Source: Clostridia bacterium (lineage in GTDB: Bacteria; Bacillota; Clostridia; Oscillospirales; Acutalibacteraceae). From it: a stretch of 64,000 nt of DNA. The notes under the pieces were generated by a model. It worked only from the letters and a program-made list of their open reading frames with translations, had not been told where the DNA came from and made no database searches. Each line of letters opens with the position of its first letter. Position 1 is the stretch's first letter. The translations under genes and the position numbers were made by a program. Of this stretch, positions 36,435-45,295 are shown one piece after another. Location: positions 1-64,000 of the forward strand of contig JAKSQP010000002.1 in assembly GCA_024404025.1 (NCBI GenBank). The letters are read 5' to 3'.

Positions 36435-36817
36435 CGAATGTAATATTAAAAACCTATAATGCCGCTAAAATAGACTTTGTTAACAACCTTGAAAACGGCG
36501 CAAAAATAAAGTTCACCAACAGATATGGTTACAGCGTTAAATATTCAACCAACAACATCTGCGTCGGAGAATTCACCGCCGATATGTTTGACAGCGAAAA
36601 CCCCGATAAATTCCATATCAATGTTATTATCAGAGGAGTTTTTGAATTCAAAAACGGTGTTGAAAAAGAAAAGCTTCATGTTGAATCATTTAAAGAGCTT
36701 TTCCCGTTTGCAAAATCAATCGTTGCAACGGTAACAACAGCTGCGGGCGTTCCGCCTGTTATGCTGCCGCCGTTTGATATTGAATCACAGAATATTTACA
36801 GATTCGGAAATAATTAA
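36431..36817 (+). CDS. SecB-like chaperone protein
   Basis: The 128-residue protein resembles the SecB fold. Visible are a GVFEFKNGVEKEKLHVES strand-pair region, LFPFAKSIVATVTTAAG, and the family's closing GVPPVMLPPFDIES motif (compare GxPPxxLPPxNV of SecB). Classical SecB keeps precursors unfolded for export in Proteobacteria, whereas in other bacteria related proteins serve toxin-antitoxin systems or unknown clients. No toxin or antitoxin is nearby; instead it overlaps a secreted peptidyl-prolyl isomerase gene. A protein-export chaperone role is a reasonable guess. Confidence 0.75.
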   Translation: MTNVILKTYNAAKIDFVNNLENGAKIKFTNRYGYSVKYSTNNICVGEFTADMFDSENPDKFHINVIIRGVFEFKNGVEKEKLHVESFKELFPFAKSIVATVTTAAGVPPVMLPPFDIESQNIYRFGNN

Positions 36818-36829
36818 GGAGGAAATATA

Positions 36830-38266
36830 ATGGATATTCTCGATCTCGCAATGAAAGGCATTATTGCCATTACAAGAAATTACGGAAAAAAAGTCTGCAA
36901 AAACGGTCCTGCTCCCGAAATTAAGGATGTTGAAAAATCAACGATCAGCGGAGAGGGATACAGAATCGGTTTTTCAAGAGACGAAATTATGCCCGACCTC
37001 AACAAAGACACAACTTACTGGATCGCAGGTCACGGCTCGGGCCACAAGATGGAAGGAATCCTTTCTCCTGTTTATGTTTCGGCAGTATGGATTGACTGCG
37101 GAAATGAAGAAGGTATGCTTTGGCTCGGCGGCGATGTTATCGGCATGACGAGAATCGAAATCAACAAAATCCGCTCAATGATTCTTGAGTCAAAGATCAT
37201 CAAGGGCTGCAAGCTTATCAATTTCAGCGCAACTCACAGCCATTCGGGCATTGATACTCTCGGATACTGGGGCAAACCCAATGCAGTCAACATTCCCTCT
37301 GACGGCAAGGATTGGGACTATATGAATATGCTTTTTGCAAAATGCGTTAAGGTTGCAGAGGAAGCATATCTCAACAGAAAGAGCGGCAAGCTTTATATGG
37401 GAAGCGTTAACCTTGCCGATTCTCTTTTCACTCGCAGAGGATTTATTGATAAACACGAGGTGCTTTCAAGGCTTCGCTTTGTCCCTTCTGACGGAAGCAG
37501 CGAAACATGGATCATGAATTTCGGCGGCCACGCAAACTCGCTCGGCGGATCAAACAGAATGCTCAGCGGTGAATATCCCTATTTTATGAGAGAACAGATT
37601 AAAGAAGAATGCGGCGCAGATGTTCTTTTCGGAATCGGTCCCATCGGCGCAATGGATGTTGCGGATTATGATGAAAACGATAAAGTCAACTGCATCAAGC
37701 TTCAGGCTAAAATGCTTGCAGACGGCGTTAAAACGATTTCAAACGACGAAGAATTAAAGCCCGAAATAAGCTATATTCAGCAGCCGTTTTATCTTCCCGT
37801 AGGCAACTATGTTCTTACTCTTCTTGCTCTTCGCCATACTATGAGCTTCAAGGCTTATGCCTGCCCGGAAAGCGACACCAACATCGCAATGGAAACCGAA
37901 ATGACCTATATGTCAATCGGCGGCAAGAAGATTCTTCTTCTTCCCGGTGAAAACTTTGTTTCAACGGTTTACGGCTCATATATGCCTGCCGATGTTGCTC
38001 CTACCGGCAAAGGTCCGGAAATCAACCCGACTCCGCTCGCCGAGATAGCAGGCGACAAATCAATCGTTGTTTTCGGCGTTTCAAACGATATGACCGGTTA
38101 TGTTGTTCCTCCCAACGATTTTATTCTCAATCCCACTCAACCATATCTTAACGGCGTTAAGGATAAAAACGGCCTTAACCATTATCACGAAACAAATTCA
38201 ATGGGTATCGGAACGCAGAAGACCATTGCAGATACATTTGCAAAGGTTGCAAACCGTCTCAGATAA
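36830..38266 (+). CDS. Neutral ceramidase-like hydrolase
   Basis: The 478-residue protein matches the neutral/alkaline non-lysosomal ceramidase superfamily. A zinc HxH motif lies in ATHSHSGIDT, followed by the FGGHANSLGGSNRMLSGEYP stretch with a third zinc histidine. The N-terminal IGFSRDEIMPDL and WIAGHGSG are also family-like. True ceramidases are secreted, but here there is no signal peptide. Many bacterial members of this family act on unknown substrates. It ends the operon, 12 bases after the SecB-like gene, and is followed by a terminator. Confidence 0.8.
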   Translation: MDILDLAMKGIIAITRNYGKKVCKNGPAPEIKDVEKSTISGEGYRIGFSRDEIMPDLNKDTTYWIAGHGSGHKMEGILSPVYVSAVWIDCGNEEGMLWLGGDVIGMTRIEINKIRSMILESKIIKGCKLINFSATHSHSGIDTLGYWGKPNAVNIPSDGKDWDYMNMLFAKCVKVAEEAYLNRKSGKLYMGSVNLADSLFTRRGFIDKHEVLSRLRFVPSDGSSETWIMNFGGHANSLGGSNRMLSGEYPYFMREQIKEECGADVLFGIGPIGAMDVADYDENDKVNCIKLQAKMLADGVKTISNDEELKPEISYIQQPFYLPVGNYVLTLLALRHTMSFKAYACPESDTNIAMETEMTYMSIGGKKILLLPGENFVSTVYGSYMPADVAPTGKGPEINPTPLAEIAGDKSIVVFGVSNDMTGYVVPPNDFILNPTQPYLNGVKDKNGLNHYHETNSMGIGTQKTIADTFAKVANRLR

Positions 38267-38272
38267 AAATCA

Positions 38273-38306
38273 GGGGTTGTTGCAAATTAATGCAGCAGCC
38301 CCTTTT
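38273..38306 (+). terminator. Terminator of the glycyl-radical-enzyme operon
   Basis: A 12-bp stem (38273-38284 with 38291-38302, two G-T pairs), loop AATTAA, then TTTT. Confidence 0.75.
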
Positions 38307-38318
38307 GCAGGTGTAATT

Positions 38319-39359
38319 ATGCTTGATTTTATGAAAGAAAAAGAATCCTCGTGGGAAAAAATAAAGAAAAGCGGTCTGCCCGCTGTGATTTACGGAACGG
38401 GAAACGGAGCGGACAAGGTCATCGACGAATTTCAAAGGCTCGGAATAGAGATAAAAGGCGTTACGGCGAGCGATTCTTTTGTCAGAGGTCAGACTTTCAG
38501 AGGTTTCAAAGTAAAAAAACTTTCCGAATTTGACGGAGAATTCATTATTGCGGTTGCATTTGCATCATCAATTCCCGATGTTATGAATCATATATTTTCT
38601 CTTTCTGAAGAATATAATGTAATTGTTCCGGTTGTGCCCGTTTTCGGCAGCAAAATTTTTAACAGAGATTTTATTGAAATCCATTCATCCGAAATCGAAA
38701 AGGCTTATAGCTTGATTGAGGATGAATCAAAGCCCGTTTTTGCAGGCTGTGTTGATTTTATGTTCGGAGGAAATCTGAATATTCTGAAAGAAATAACAAC
38801 GGATAAAAATGAAATTTTCAACGGCATATTCAAGTTGAACGAAAACGAAGATTATCTTGACCTCGGAGCGTACAAGGGTGACACGATCGACGAATTGCTG
38901 CATTATACAAACGGAAAATATAATTCAATAACCGCTCTTGAACCCGATGAAAAAACCTTCCGAAAGCTCTGCATTCATAATGAAAATCTGAAATACTGCG
39001 AAAATATCAACAAGGCAATTTATTCCGAATCGGGGGAAATATTTTTTGATTCTGCCGCAGGAAGACAGTCTTCAATTTCCGATAAAGGGAAAAAGGTTGA
39101 AACTGTTTCGACAGATGATCTCAACAAACCGTTTACATATATTAAAATGGATGTTGAAGGTGCTGAATACGAAGCAATTCTCGGCGGAAGAAAAACTCTT
39201 ATAAAATACAAACCGAAGCTTAATATTGCGCTCTATCACCGCAGCGAAGATATATTCAGACTCTTGCTGCTGATCAAATCGCTCAATCCCGAATATAAGA
39301 TTTACATTCGCCGTCACCCTTATATTCCGTGCTGGGATATGAATTTATATTGCATATAA
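38319..39359 (+). CDS. FkbM-type SAM-dependent methyltransferase with N-terminal Rossmann-like domain
   Basis: The 346-residue protein ends in an FkbM-type methyltransferase domain: YLDLGAYKGDT binds SAM, ALEPDEKTF follows, and IKMDVEGAEYEAILGG marks the family. In front is a second nucleotide-binding-like domain (VIYGTGNGADKVIDEF), seen in some sugar-modifying enzymes. FkbM proteins often O-methylate sugars in polysaccharides or flagellar glycans. The frame is open far upstream inside the ceramidase-like gene, but the ATG at 38319, with AGGTG before it and just after the terminator, is the real start. No promoter was located. Confidence 0.85.
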   Translation: MLDFMKEKESSWEKIKKSGLPAVIYGTGNGADKVIDEFQRLGIEIKGVTASDSFVRGQTFRGFKVKKLSEFDGEFIIAVAFASSIPDVMNHIFSLSEEYNVIVPVVPVFGSKIFNRDFIEIHSSEIEKAYSLIEDESKPVFAGCVDFMFGGNLNILKEITTDKNEIFNGIFKLNENEDYLDLGAYKGDTIDELLHYTNGKYNSITALEPDEKTFRKLCIHNENLKYCENINKAIYSESGEIFFDSAAGRQSSISDKGKKVETVSTDDLNKPFTYIKMDVEGAEYEAILGGRKTLIKYKPKLNIALYHRSEDIFRLLLLIKSLNPEYKIYIRRHPYIPCWDMNLYCI

Positions 39360-39471
39360 AATATTTATAGCCGTTTTCACTTTTTTATCGTATATAAATT
39401 TGTGAGGAAAAATCCGATTTTGAATTTCATACCCAAGAATTGATATCTGTTTTTTCGGGTAATGATAAATG

Positions 39472-39499
39472 TTGACTATGTTTTAATAAAGTATATTAT
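39472..39499 (+). promoter_or_regulatory. Promoter of the GLUG-repeat surface gene
   Basis: TTGACT (39472-39477), 16 bp, TATTAT (39494-39499). Confidence 0.5.
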
Positions 39500-39530
39500 A
39501 TAAGCTAAAATATAGAAAAGGGCTGATTTT

Positions 39531-42500
39531 ATGTTTACAAAAACAATTGCATCTCTGCTGGCGTTCCTTATTGGCATTTTCCAGTCATTCGGCATCGGAA
39601 TAAAGCCGGTTGATTTTACGCCTGCTATGGAAATAACCGGTCAGTTTGCATGCACCGATGAAAACCCGGAAATTGAAATTTCGGTTAAAAAAACATCCTT
39701 CCGTTTCATCGTTTCAAAGGACAGCATCTTTTTGAACGGCGCTTTCAGAGGACTTGAAATTAAATCAGTCACCAGAGAAAACTGCCGCACCTTGCTCATT
39801 GAAACAGAAGGAAAGCTTGATGATGATTATTCCGTAGGTTATGTTGTTTTATCGGATAATGCAACAAAATCCGGCAGCTCGCTTCAGGCCGAAACGGAAA
39901 TAGATATGTCTTTTAAAGACCCCGGAATCATTGGCGGCGATACATCATCTGTTATTGAAAATTTTGCTAAAAAGCAGGCTAAATCACTTATTGTAAAAGG
40001 AATTAAAAAAATCCCTTATGTCGGAAATATTACCGCTTCTCTGCTTGATTCAAAAATCAATGAGGTGCTCGGCATCAAAGCTTCGCCGTCAATAGGGGAT
40101 GTGCTCAATAAGCTTGATGAAATTTCAGAACAGCTCAACGGCATTTCTGCTCTGATCGAACAGACGAATCAGGAAGTAATGAAAAAGCTCTATGCCATGG
40201 ATAACTTCGGCACGGTAAATCAGCTTGCAACCCGCCTCGGAAGAGAAACTTCAACATTTTATCAGAATCTTTCAGTTATTGATGAAGCTTATGCCGGCGC
40301 TTCGGGTGATACCGCATTATATGAATATATCAAAGCGATCAGGATAGCCTCGCTTCTTGATTTTGATATGCAGAACACATCCGATATGGTAACAAACACA
40401 AATCTTCTTTCAACCTATGTTTCGGGCAGCCAGGTATCCGTAAGCGATGAGGAAAACATTTTTGTAAAAGCGTTTGAATATGCCTGCCGTGACTGTGTTT
40501 TCGGCGGAGAGGCAGCAATGATCGTTGCTCCTTATGTCAACGAAATCAGCAATATCTGCGCTCATTCCTATAAAGCAATAGCCATTGTTCTTGCGGCAAA
40601 GCTCTATGTCTGCGATCATTATAATGAAATAGCAGCTATGGAAGAATCATCAGCAGAGCTTAAAAATGCGCTCAGCACTCTTCCGAACAGAGGCTTTTAT
40701 GATAAGCAGAATAATCCGGCATCATATAAATATTGGGAACAGCTTGCAAGCGTAAAAGAAGGCGATGAAGATAAGAGCCTTGTTTTGAAACATAATGAGC
40801 TTTTCAGCGATGAAAACCCTTTAAGCCTCGCAAATGTTTATAATCAGATGGTTCGTGACCGCTGGTTCAGCTTTATAAGAAAATCAGAAGTCACAAGCAG
40901 CGGAATTGATATTGAATTTGTCAATTTAAGCAGCAATATCGGCAGCGCAATGCCTATGGAGCTCGGAATTGATGTTGAAAAGTCTGATGAACTGACAAGG
41001 AGTATGGTTGATAAAGTCGATAAGGCGTATCAGTCCAAAATGTTCAAATGCGTCAGCGAAGATGAAATCAAAGTAATTATTGAGCATATCCTCAAAAACA
41101 GCAACAAGGTCTTTGTTGAAAAGGAAGAAACCGACGGAATCCATGTTACAAGAAATCTTATTAAGATTCTTGAAGATTTCGGATTTGCTTTCCCCGAAAG
41201 CAAAAGCGGAAAGCTTATTTTTACCGACACCTCTTCAAGCAGCTATAAATCTCAGCTCATCAGTGCTTACACCGCTTCGCATGATTATTCTGCATCTCTT
41301 ACCGTAAACGGTTTTGATTGCATCCGGGATGTGGAATATTATACAAATCTTGATTGCTCAAGCGATCTTAAATGGGAAAATACAAAATATTATAATCACA
41401 GCTGTTCAACAACAAACGGCTCAGTTTATAATGTTAAAACCACAGTTGAAGACTGCACATTCTTTTATTTTGCTCCTGCTCCGATTATTCTTAAAACACC
41501 CGAAGAATTTGTTGATTTTATAACCTCTGTTTCAAAAGGAAATACCTATGAACAAGAAACAGTTTCGCTCGAAACAGATATTAACTTTTCAAAAGACGAA
41601 TATAAAAATATCTGGCCCGAAAATATGTATGAAAGCTGTTTTAAAGGTACGTTCAACGGCAATATGAGCATTATTGCAAATCTCTCGGATAACACGGCAA
41701 ACAACGGAGGCGGACTTTTCCGTTCACTTGGCGACGGTGCAGCCGTCAATGATCTGATTTTTGATGATATCAGCATTAACGGCGCAGCCGGAAAATCCGG
41801 TTTCGGTGCAGTTGCCGGCAGAGTTACCGGAAATGCAACCATCAAGGGAATCTTTGTCAGAAGCGGTTTTATAACCGGCGGAGATAAGGTCGGAGGAATT
41901 GCGGGCGAGGTAACAAACGGTTCACTTGTTATCAAAGACTGTGAAAACAGCGCATCGGTATATTCAAACGGAAAATATGCCGGCGGTATTCTCGGCGCTT
42001 CAACAAGCAAAAAATCGCAGAGCATCAGTCTTTGCGCAAACAAAGCAAATATTACGGCAAACAACGGATCCGGTACCGGCGGCATAGTCGGCTACCTTGC
42101 AAACGATTCTGCCGATCAGCCTCATACCATAATAAGCTGCACTAACAAAGGCGTTGTTGAGTCAACAGGCGGAAACACGGGCGGAATTATCGGTCACCTT
42201 GACACAGACAGCACTTCTAACGAAATTATTTACAACAATAACTACGGACGAATTGATGCACCAACAGGAAATGCGGGCGGTATTGTCGGCTATTCCGAGG
42301 GCGGCGGAAAATTTACGCAGAACAAAAACAGCGGTAATGTTACCGGCAACCATGCCGGCGGTATTCTCGGCTTTAATGAAGATGACTCCATTATCTTCGA
42401 CGAATCCGAAAATTCCGGAAAAATTTACGCTTCTGTCAATGCCGGCGGTATAGCAGGTTATCTCGGCAATAACAGCAATGATAAATCTTATGTTGCAAGA

Positions 42501-43592
42501 AACTGCAAAAACTCCGGTGTTATCAATGCAGGAAACGGAGCGGCAGGCGGAATTATCGGTCACCTTGATACCGATGGAACAAAGCAGAATATTTCCGGCA
42601 ACGAAAACAGCGGCGAAGTAACTTCAAAATCAAGCCACGCAGGCGGAATAGTTGCATATTCCGAGGGCGGCGGAGATTTTACAAACAACATAAACACTGC
42701 GGCAGTTACCGGTAAAACTGCGGGAGGCGTTATCGGCTGGAATGAAGATGACGCAATAACATTCAGCGGCTCCGTCAATTCGGGAAAAATCTCTGCTGTT
42801 TCTGAAGCGGGCGGTATTCTCGGATATACCGGCAGCAAGGATTTAGACCATACCTATACATTCAATAATTGTTCTAACAGCGGTTCTGTTGTTTCTTCGA
42901 AGTCATACGCAGGAGGAATTGCCGGCAATGTTGATTCAGACAGCATGAAACACAGCTTCGAAAACTGTCAGAACAAAGAAGCAATCTGCGGCAGTATCAG
43001 CACCGGCGGCATCATAGGCAGGCTCGGAGGCGGCGGAACATTCAGCTCGTGTGTCAATAATAATTCAATCACGAGTGAAACATCCTGCGCAGGCGGCATA
43101 GCAGGCTATGTTGTTGATGATGCCTGCACATTCACCGAATGCAGGAACGAGGGCGAAATCAAGGGCGCCAAATCTTGCGGCGGCATAGCCGGAGAGGCAG
43201 GCAGCAAGAGCGAGGATGATGCATTCACATTCAAAAGCTGTACAAATAGCGGAAATGTTACATCGTCATCCCTTAACGCCGGAGGTATTATCGGAATGCT
43301 TCAGACCGATAACAAAAATCACAGTTTTATCAGCTGTAAGAATATCGGTTCTGTCAACGGAAAAACCGGCGCAGGCGGCATCATCGGCTTTATGTATGGC
43401 GGCGGTCAGATAAATGATTGCGAAAACTCTGCTGCAATATCCGCTTCTGATTCCTATGCAGGCGGTATGATTGGCAGGATAGAGGATGACAAATGCACCT
43501 TCACAAACTGCAGCAATACCGGCGCCGTTACCGCTCCGAATTATTTCGGAAACACCTGCGGATATGACGGAAGAACAAAAACAACATTCTGA
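39531..43592 (+). CDS. Large secreted GLUG-repeat protein
   Basis: The 1353-residue protein starts with a signal-peptide-like hydrophobic segment (residues 3-25). A unique, partly helical region follows to about residue 620, then a transition with FKGTFNGNMSIIANL. About 19 repeats then run to the end, each with an A-G-G-I-x-G core of the GLUG/beta-helix type, spaced by 25-35 residues. The repeats likely stack as a right-handed beta-solenoid. There is no LPXTG, dockerin or S-layer motif at the C-terminus, so the way it is held at the surface is not clear. A role in adhesion or substrate binding is possible but not shown. It is transcribed alone and ends in a strong terminator. Confidence 0.85.
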   Translation: MFTKTIASLLAFLIGIFQSFGIGIKPVDFTPAMEITGQFACTDENPEIEISVKKTSFRFIVSKDSIFLNGAFRGLEIKSVTRENCRTLLIETEGKLDDDYSVGYVVLSDNATKSGSSLQAETEIDMSFKDPGIIGGDTSSVIENFAKKQAKSLIVKGIKKIPYVGNITASLLDSKINEVLGIKASPSIGDVLNKLDEISEQLNGISALIEQTNQEVMKKLYAMDNFGTVNQLATRLGRETSTFYQNLSVIDEAYAGASGDTALYEYIKAIRIASLLDFDMQNTSDMVTNTNLLSTYVSGSQVSVSDEENIFVKAFEYACRDCVFGGEAAMIVAPYVNEISNICAHSYKAIAIVLAAKLYVCDHYNEIAAMEESSAELKNALSTLPNRGFYDKQNNPASYKYWEQLASVKEGDEDKSLVLKHNELFSDENPLSLANVYNQMVRDRWFSFIRKSEVTSSGIDIEFVNLSSNIGSAMPMELGIDVEKSDELTRSMVDKVDKAYQSKMFKCVSEDEIKVIIEHILKNSNKVFVEKEETDGIHVTRNLIKILEDFGFAFPESKSGKLIFTDTSSSSYKSQLISAYTASHDYSASLTVNGFDCIRDVEYYTNLDCSSDLKWENTKYYNHSCSTTNGSVYNVKTTVEDCTFFYFAPAPIILKTPEEFVDFITSVSKGNTYEQETVSLETDINFSKDEYKNIWPENMYESCFKGTFNGNMSIIANLSDNTANNGGGLFRSLGDGAAVNDLIFDDISINGAAGKSGFGAVAGRVTGNATIKGIFVRSGFITGGDKVGGIAGEVTNGSLVIKDCENSASVYSNGKYAGGILGASTSKKSQSISLCANKANITANNGSGTGGIVGYLANDSADQPHTIISCTNKGVVESTGGNTGGIIGHLDTDSTSNEIIYNNNYGRIDAPTGNAGGIVGYSEGGGKFTQNKNSGNVTGNHAGGILGFNEDDSIIFDESENSGKIYASVNAGGIAGYLGNNSNDKSYVARNCKNSGVINAGNGAAGGIIGHLDTDGTKQNISGNENSGEVTSKSSHAGGIVAYSEGGGDFTNNINTAAVTGKTAGGVIGWNEDDAITFSGSVNSGKISAVSEAGGILGYTGSKDLDHTYTFNNCSNSGSVVSSKSYAGGIAGNVDSDSMKHSFENCQNKEAICGSISTGGIIGRLGGGGTFSSCVNNNSITSETSCAGGIAGYVVDDACTFTECRNEGEIKGAKSCGGIAGEAGSKSEDDAFTFKSCTNSGNVTSSSLNAGGIIGMLQTDNKNHSFISCKNIGSVNGKTGAGGIIGFMYGGGQINDCENSAAISASDSYAGGMIGRIEDDKCTFTNCSNTGAVTAPNYFGNTCGYDGRTKTTF
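42067..43515 (+). repeat. GLUG repeat array with a four-repeat order
   Basis: Sixteen consecutive repeats follow the order D-A-B-C four times. A carries (H)LDTD/VDSD/LQTD after the GGIxG core, B carries GGG, C carries EDD or VDD, and D is the longer form with S-K/N-D. The A units begin at nucleotides 42180, 42546, 42912 and 43281, so the higher-order period is 366, 366 and 369 bp (122-123 residues). Three further units before 42067 do not clearly fit the order. Confidence 0.8.
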
Positions 43593-43613
43593 TTTTAATT
43601 TTAAATAAATAAC

Positions 43614-43655
43614 AATCAGCCCCGGGTCGTTCAAATGAACGATCCGGGGCTGATT
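43614..43655. terminator. Long bidirectional terminator
   Basis: A 20-bp stem with one G-T pair and a two-base loop (43614-43633 with 43636-43655) lies between the converging surface-protein and gdhA genes. A stem of this length will be a strong stop in both directions. Confidence 0.85.
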
Positions 43656-43677
43656 TAATGACAAAATTTTGTTTGAA

Positions 43678-45024
43678 TTATGAAATACCCTGTGCAATCA
43701 TTGCGTTTGCAACTTTTTCAAATCCTGCAATGTTTGCGCCTGCAACAAGGTCATAACCGAGACCGTATTTTTCCGATGCGGCTGCGGAGTTATCATGAAT
43801 ATCCTTCATGATCTGCTTAAGTTTTGCATCAACTTCTTCGGCGGTCCATGAATATCTCATTGAGTTCTGGCTCATTTCAAGAGCTGAAACCGAAACACCG
43901 CCTGCGTTAACTGCCTTTGAAGGAGCAACAACCTTGCAGTTTTCCTTAAGATATGCAAGAGCATCGTTTGTTGTGGGCATATTTGAAACTTCAATATAAT
44001 AAGGAACGCCGTTTGTAACGATCTTCTTTGCTTCGTCCATATTAACTTCGTTCTGGGTTGCGCAGGGCATAATAACATCAACCTTAACGCCCCAGGGCTT
44101 CTGACCTGCAAAGAATTCGCATCCGAATTTCTCGGCATAATCCTGAACCTTGTCTCTGCCGGAAGATCTCATTTCAAGCATATAAGCAATCTTTTCGGGA
44201 GTGTTGATGCCGTCTTTATCATAAACATAACCGTCGGGGCCGGAGATTGTAACAACCTTGCCGCCGAGCTCCGTGATCTTTGAAACTGCGCCCCATGCAA
44301 CATTGCCGAAACCTGAAACGGCAAATGTTTTGCCTTCAATGCTTTCGCCGAAATGCTTGAGAACTTCTGCAGCATAATAAGTTGCACCGAATCCGGTTGC
44401 TTCGGGTCTGATAAGTGAACCGCCGTAGGGGATACCCTTACCGGTAAGAACGCCGTTTTCAAACGATGCTTTGATTCTCTTATACTGGCCGTAAAGATAA
44501 CCGATTTCTCTTCCGCCAACGCCTATATCGCCTGCGGGAACGTCAACATCGGGGCCGATGTGTCTGTAAAGCTCTGTCATAAATGCCTGGCAGAATCTCA
44601 TGATTTCGGCATCGCTCTTGCCTCTGGGATCGAAATCCGAGCCGCCCTTTGCGCCGCCGATGGGAAGACCTGTAAGGCTGTTTTTGAAAATCTGCTCAAA
44701 TCCGAGGAATTTCATAATGCCGATATAAACAGAGGGATGGAAACGAAGTCCGCCTTTGTAAGGACCGATTGCGTTGTTGAACTGAACTCTGTAACCTGTG
44801 TTAACGTGGTAATTGCCCTCATCATCAGCCCATGTAACTCTGAAAGTTATTTCTCTGTCGGGCTCGGTAAGCCTTTCGAGAATGGCGTTATCTTTATAGA
44901 GCTTTTCGTTCTTTTCGATAACGGGTTTGATTGAGCCGAGAACTTCTTCAACCGTCTGAATAAATTCAGGCTGAGTTGCATATTTTGCTCTTAAATGCTC
45001 TAATACGCTGTCAACATAATTCAT
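43678..45024 (-). CDS. gdhA: Glutamate dehydrogenase (NADP-type)
   Basis: The 448-residue enzyme interconverts glutamate with 2-oxoglutarate and ammonia. The family motifs GPYKGGLRFHP, the catalytic-lysine loop GGAKGGSDFDPRGKSD, and VSGFGNVAWGA for cofactor binding are present. Length matches the hexameric NADP enzymes used for ammonium assimilation; the cofactor is inferred. The frame continues to a TTG at 45045, but the ATG at 45024 gives the family's usual MNYVDSVLEHL. A full-consensus promoter with an extended -10 lies 65 bases upstream. Confidence 0.96.
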   Translation of the reverse strand: MNYVDSVLEHLRAKYATQPEFIQTVEEVLGSIKPVIEKNEKLYKDNAILERLTEPDREITFRVTWADDEGNYHVNTGYRVQFNNAIGPYKGGLRFHPSVYIGIMKFLGFEQIFKNSLTGLPIGGAKGGSDFDPRGKSDAEIMRFCQAFMTELYRHIGPDVDVPAGDIGVGGREIGYLYGQYKRIKASFENGVLTGKGIPYGGSLIRPEATGFGATYYAAEVLKHFGESIEGKTFAVSGFGNVAWGAVSKITELGGKVVTISGPDGYVYDKDGINTPEKIAYMLEMRSSGRDKVQDYAEKFGCEFFAGQKPWGVKVDVIMPCATQNEVNMDEAKKIVTNGVPYYIEVSNMPTTNDALAYLKENCKVVAPSKAVNAGGVSVSALEMSQNSMRYSWTAEEVDAKLKQIMKDIHDNSAAASEKYGLGYDLVAGANIAGFEKVANAMIAQGIS

Positions 45025-45088
45025 AATACATACATCCTTCCTCAAATAAAAATCACTTTATAAACAGACTCATTGAATCTTATTTTTT

Positions 45089-45116
45089 ATTATATCACCG
45101 TATTTTTTTGTGTCAA
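45089..45116 (-). promoter_or_regulatory. gdhA promoter, full consensus with extended -10
   Basis: On the minus strand TTGACA (45116-45111), 16 bp including TG, TATAAT (45094-45089). Confidence 0.8.
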
Positions 45117-45183
45117 TTATTATTTTTCTCTAAAACTTATTTTTTTTCAGATTAACAAAACAAAGGTGCTTATGTTAATTATT

Positions 45184-45201
45184 CTTGTAACATTTTACAA
45201 G
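45184..45201. promoter_or_regulatory. Perfect inverted repeat between gdhA and pepD
   Basis: CTTGTAA-CATT-TTACAAG is a perfect 7-bp inverted repeat, located ~68 bp upstream of the gdhA -35 and ~46 bp upstream of the pepD -35. It may be an operator for a dimeric regulator; no known factor matches by eye. Confidence 0.35.
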
Positions 45202-45246
45202 CATAAAAATACAATTCAGCTTATAAATATACATTGCAATTAATGT

Positions 45247-45274
45247 TTGCTTTTTCGTAATTGTGTGATAGAAT
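45247..45274 (+). promoter_or_regulatory. pepD promoter
   Basis: TTGCTT (45247-45252), 16 bp, TAGAAT (45269-45274) with extended TG. Confidence 0.55.
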
Positions 45275-45295
45275 AATAACAAAGGAGCTGATAAT

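Noticed and set aside
41546..42085. Long open frame on the minus strand of the GLUG gene (Pro-rich, 179 codons)
   Set aside because: It is the complement of the Gly-rich repeat codons, has no ribosome site, and runs opposite to a clear secreted protein.
42067..43515. Possible CRISPR-like array
   Set aside because: The periodic DNA is coding GLUG repeats with varying sequence, not short identical repeats with unique spacers.
43400..43592. Cell-wall anchor at the end of the GLUG protein
   Set aside because: No LPXTG motif, hydrophobic tail, dockerin or S-layer motif could be seen.
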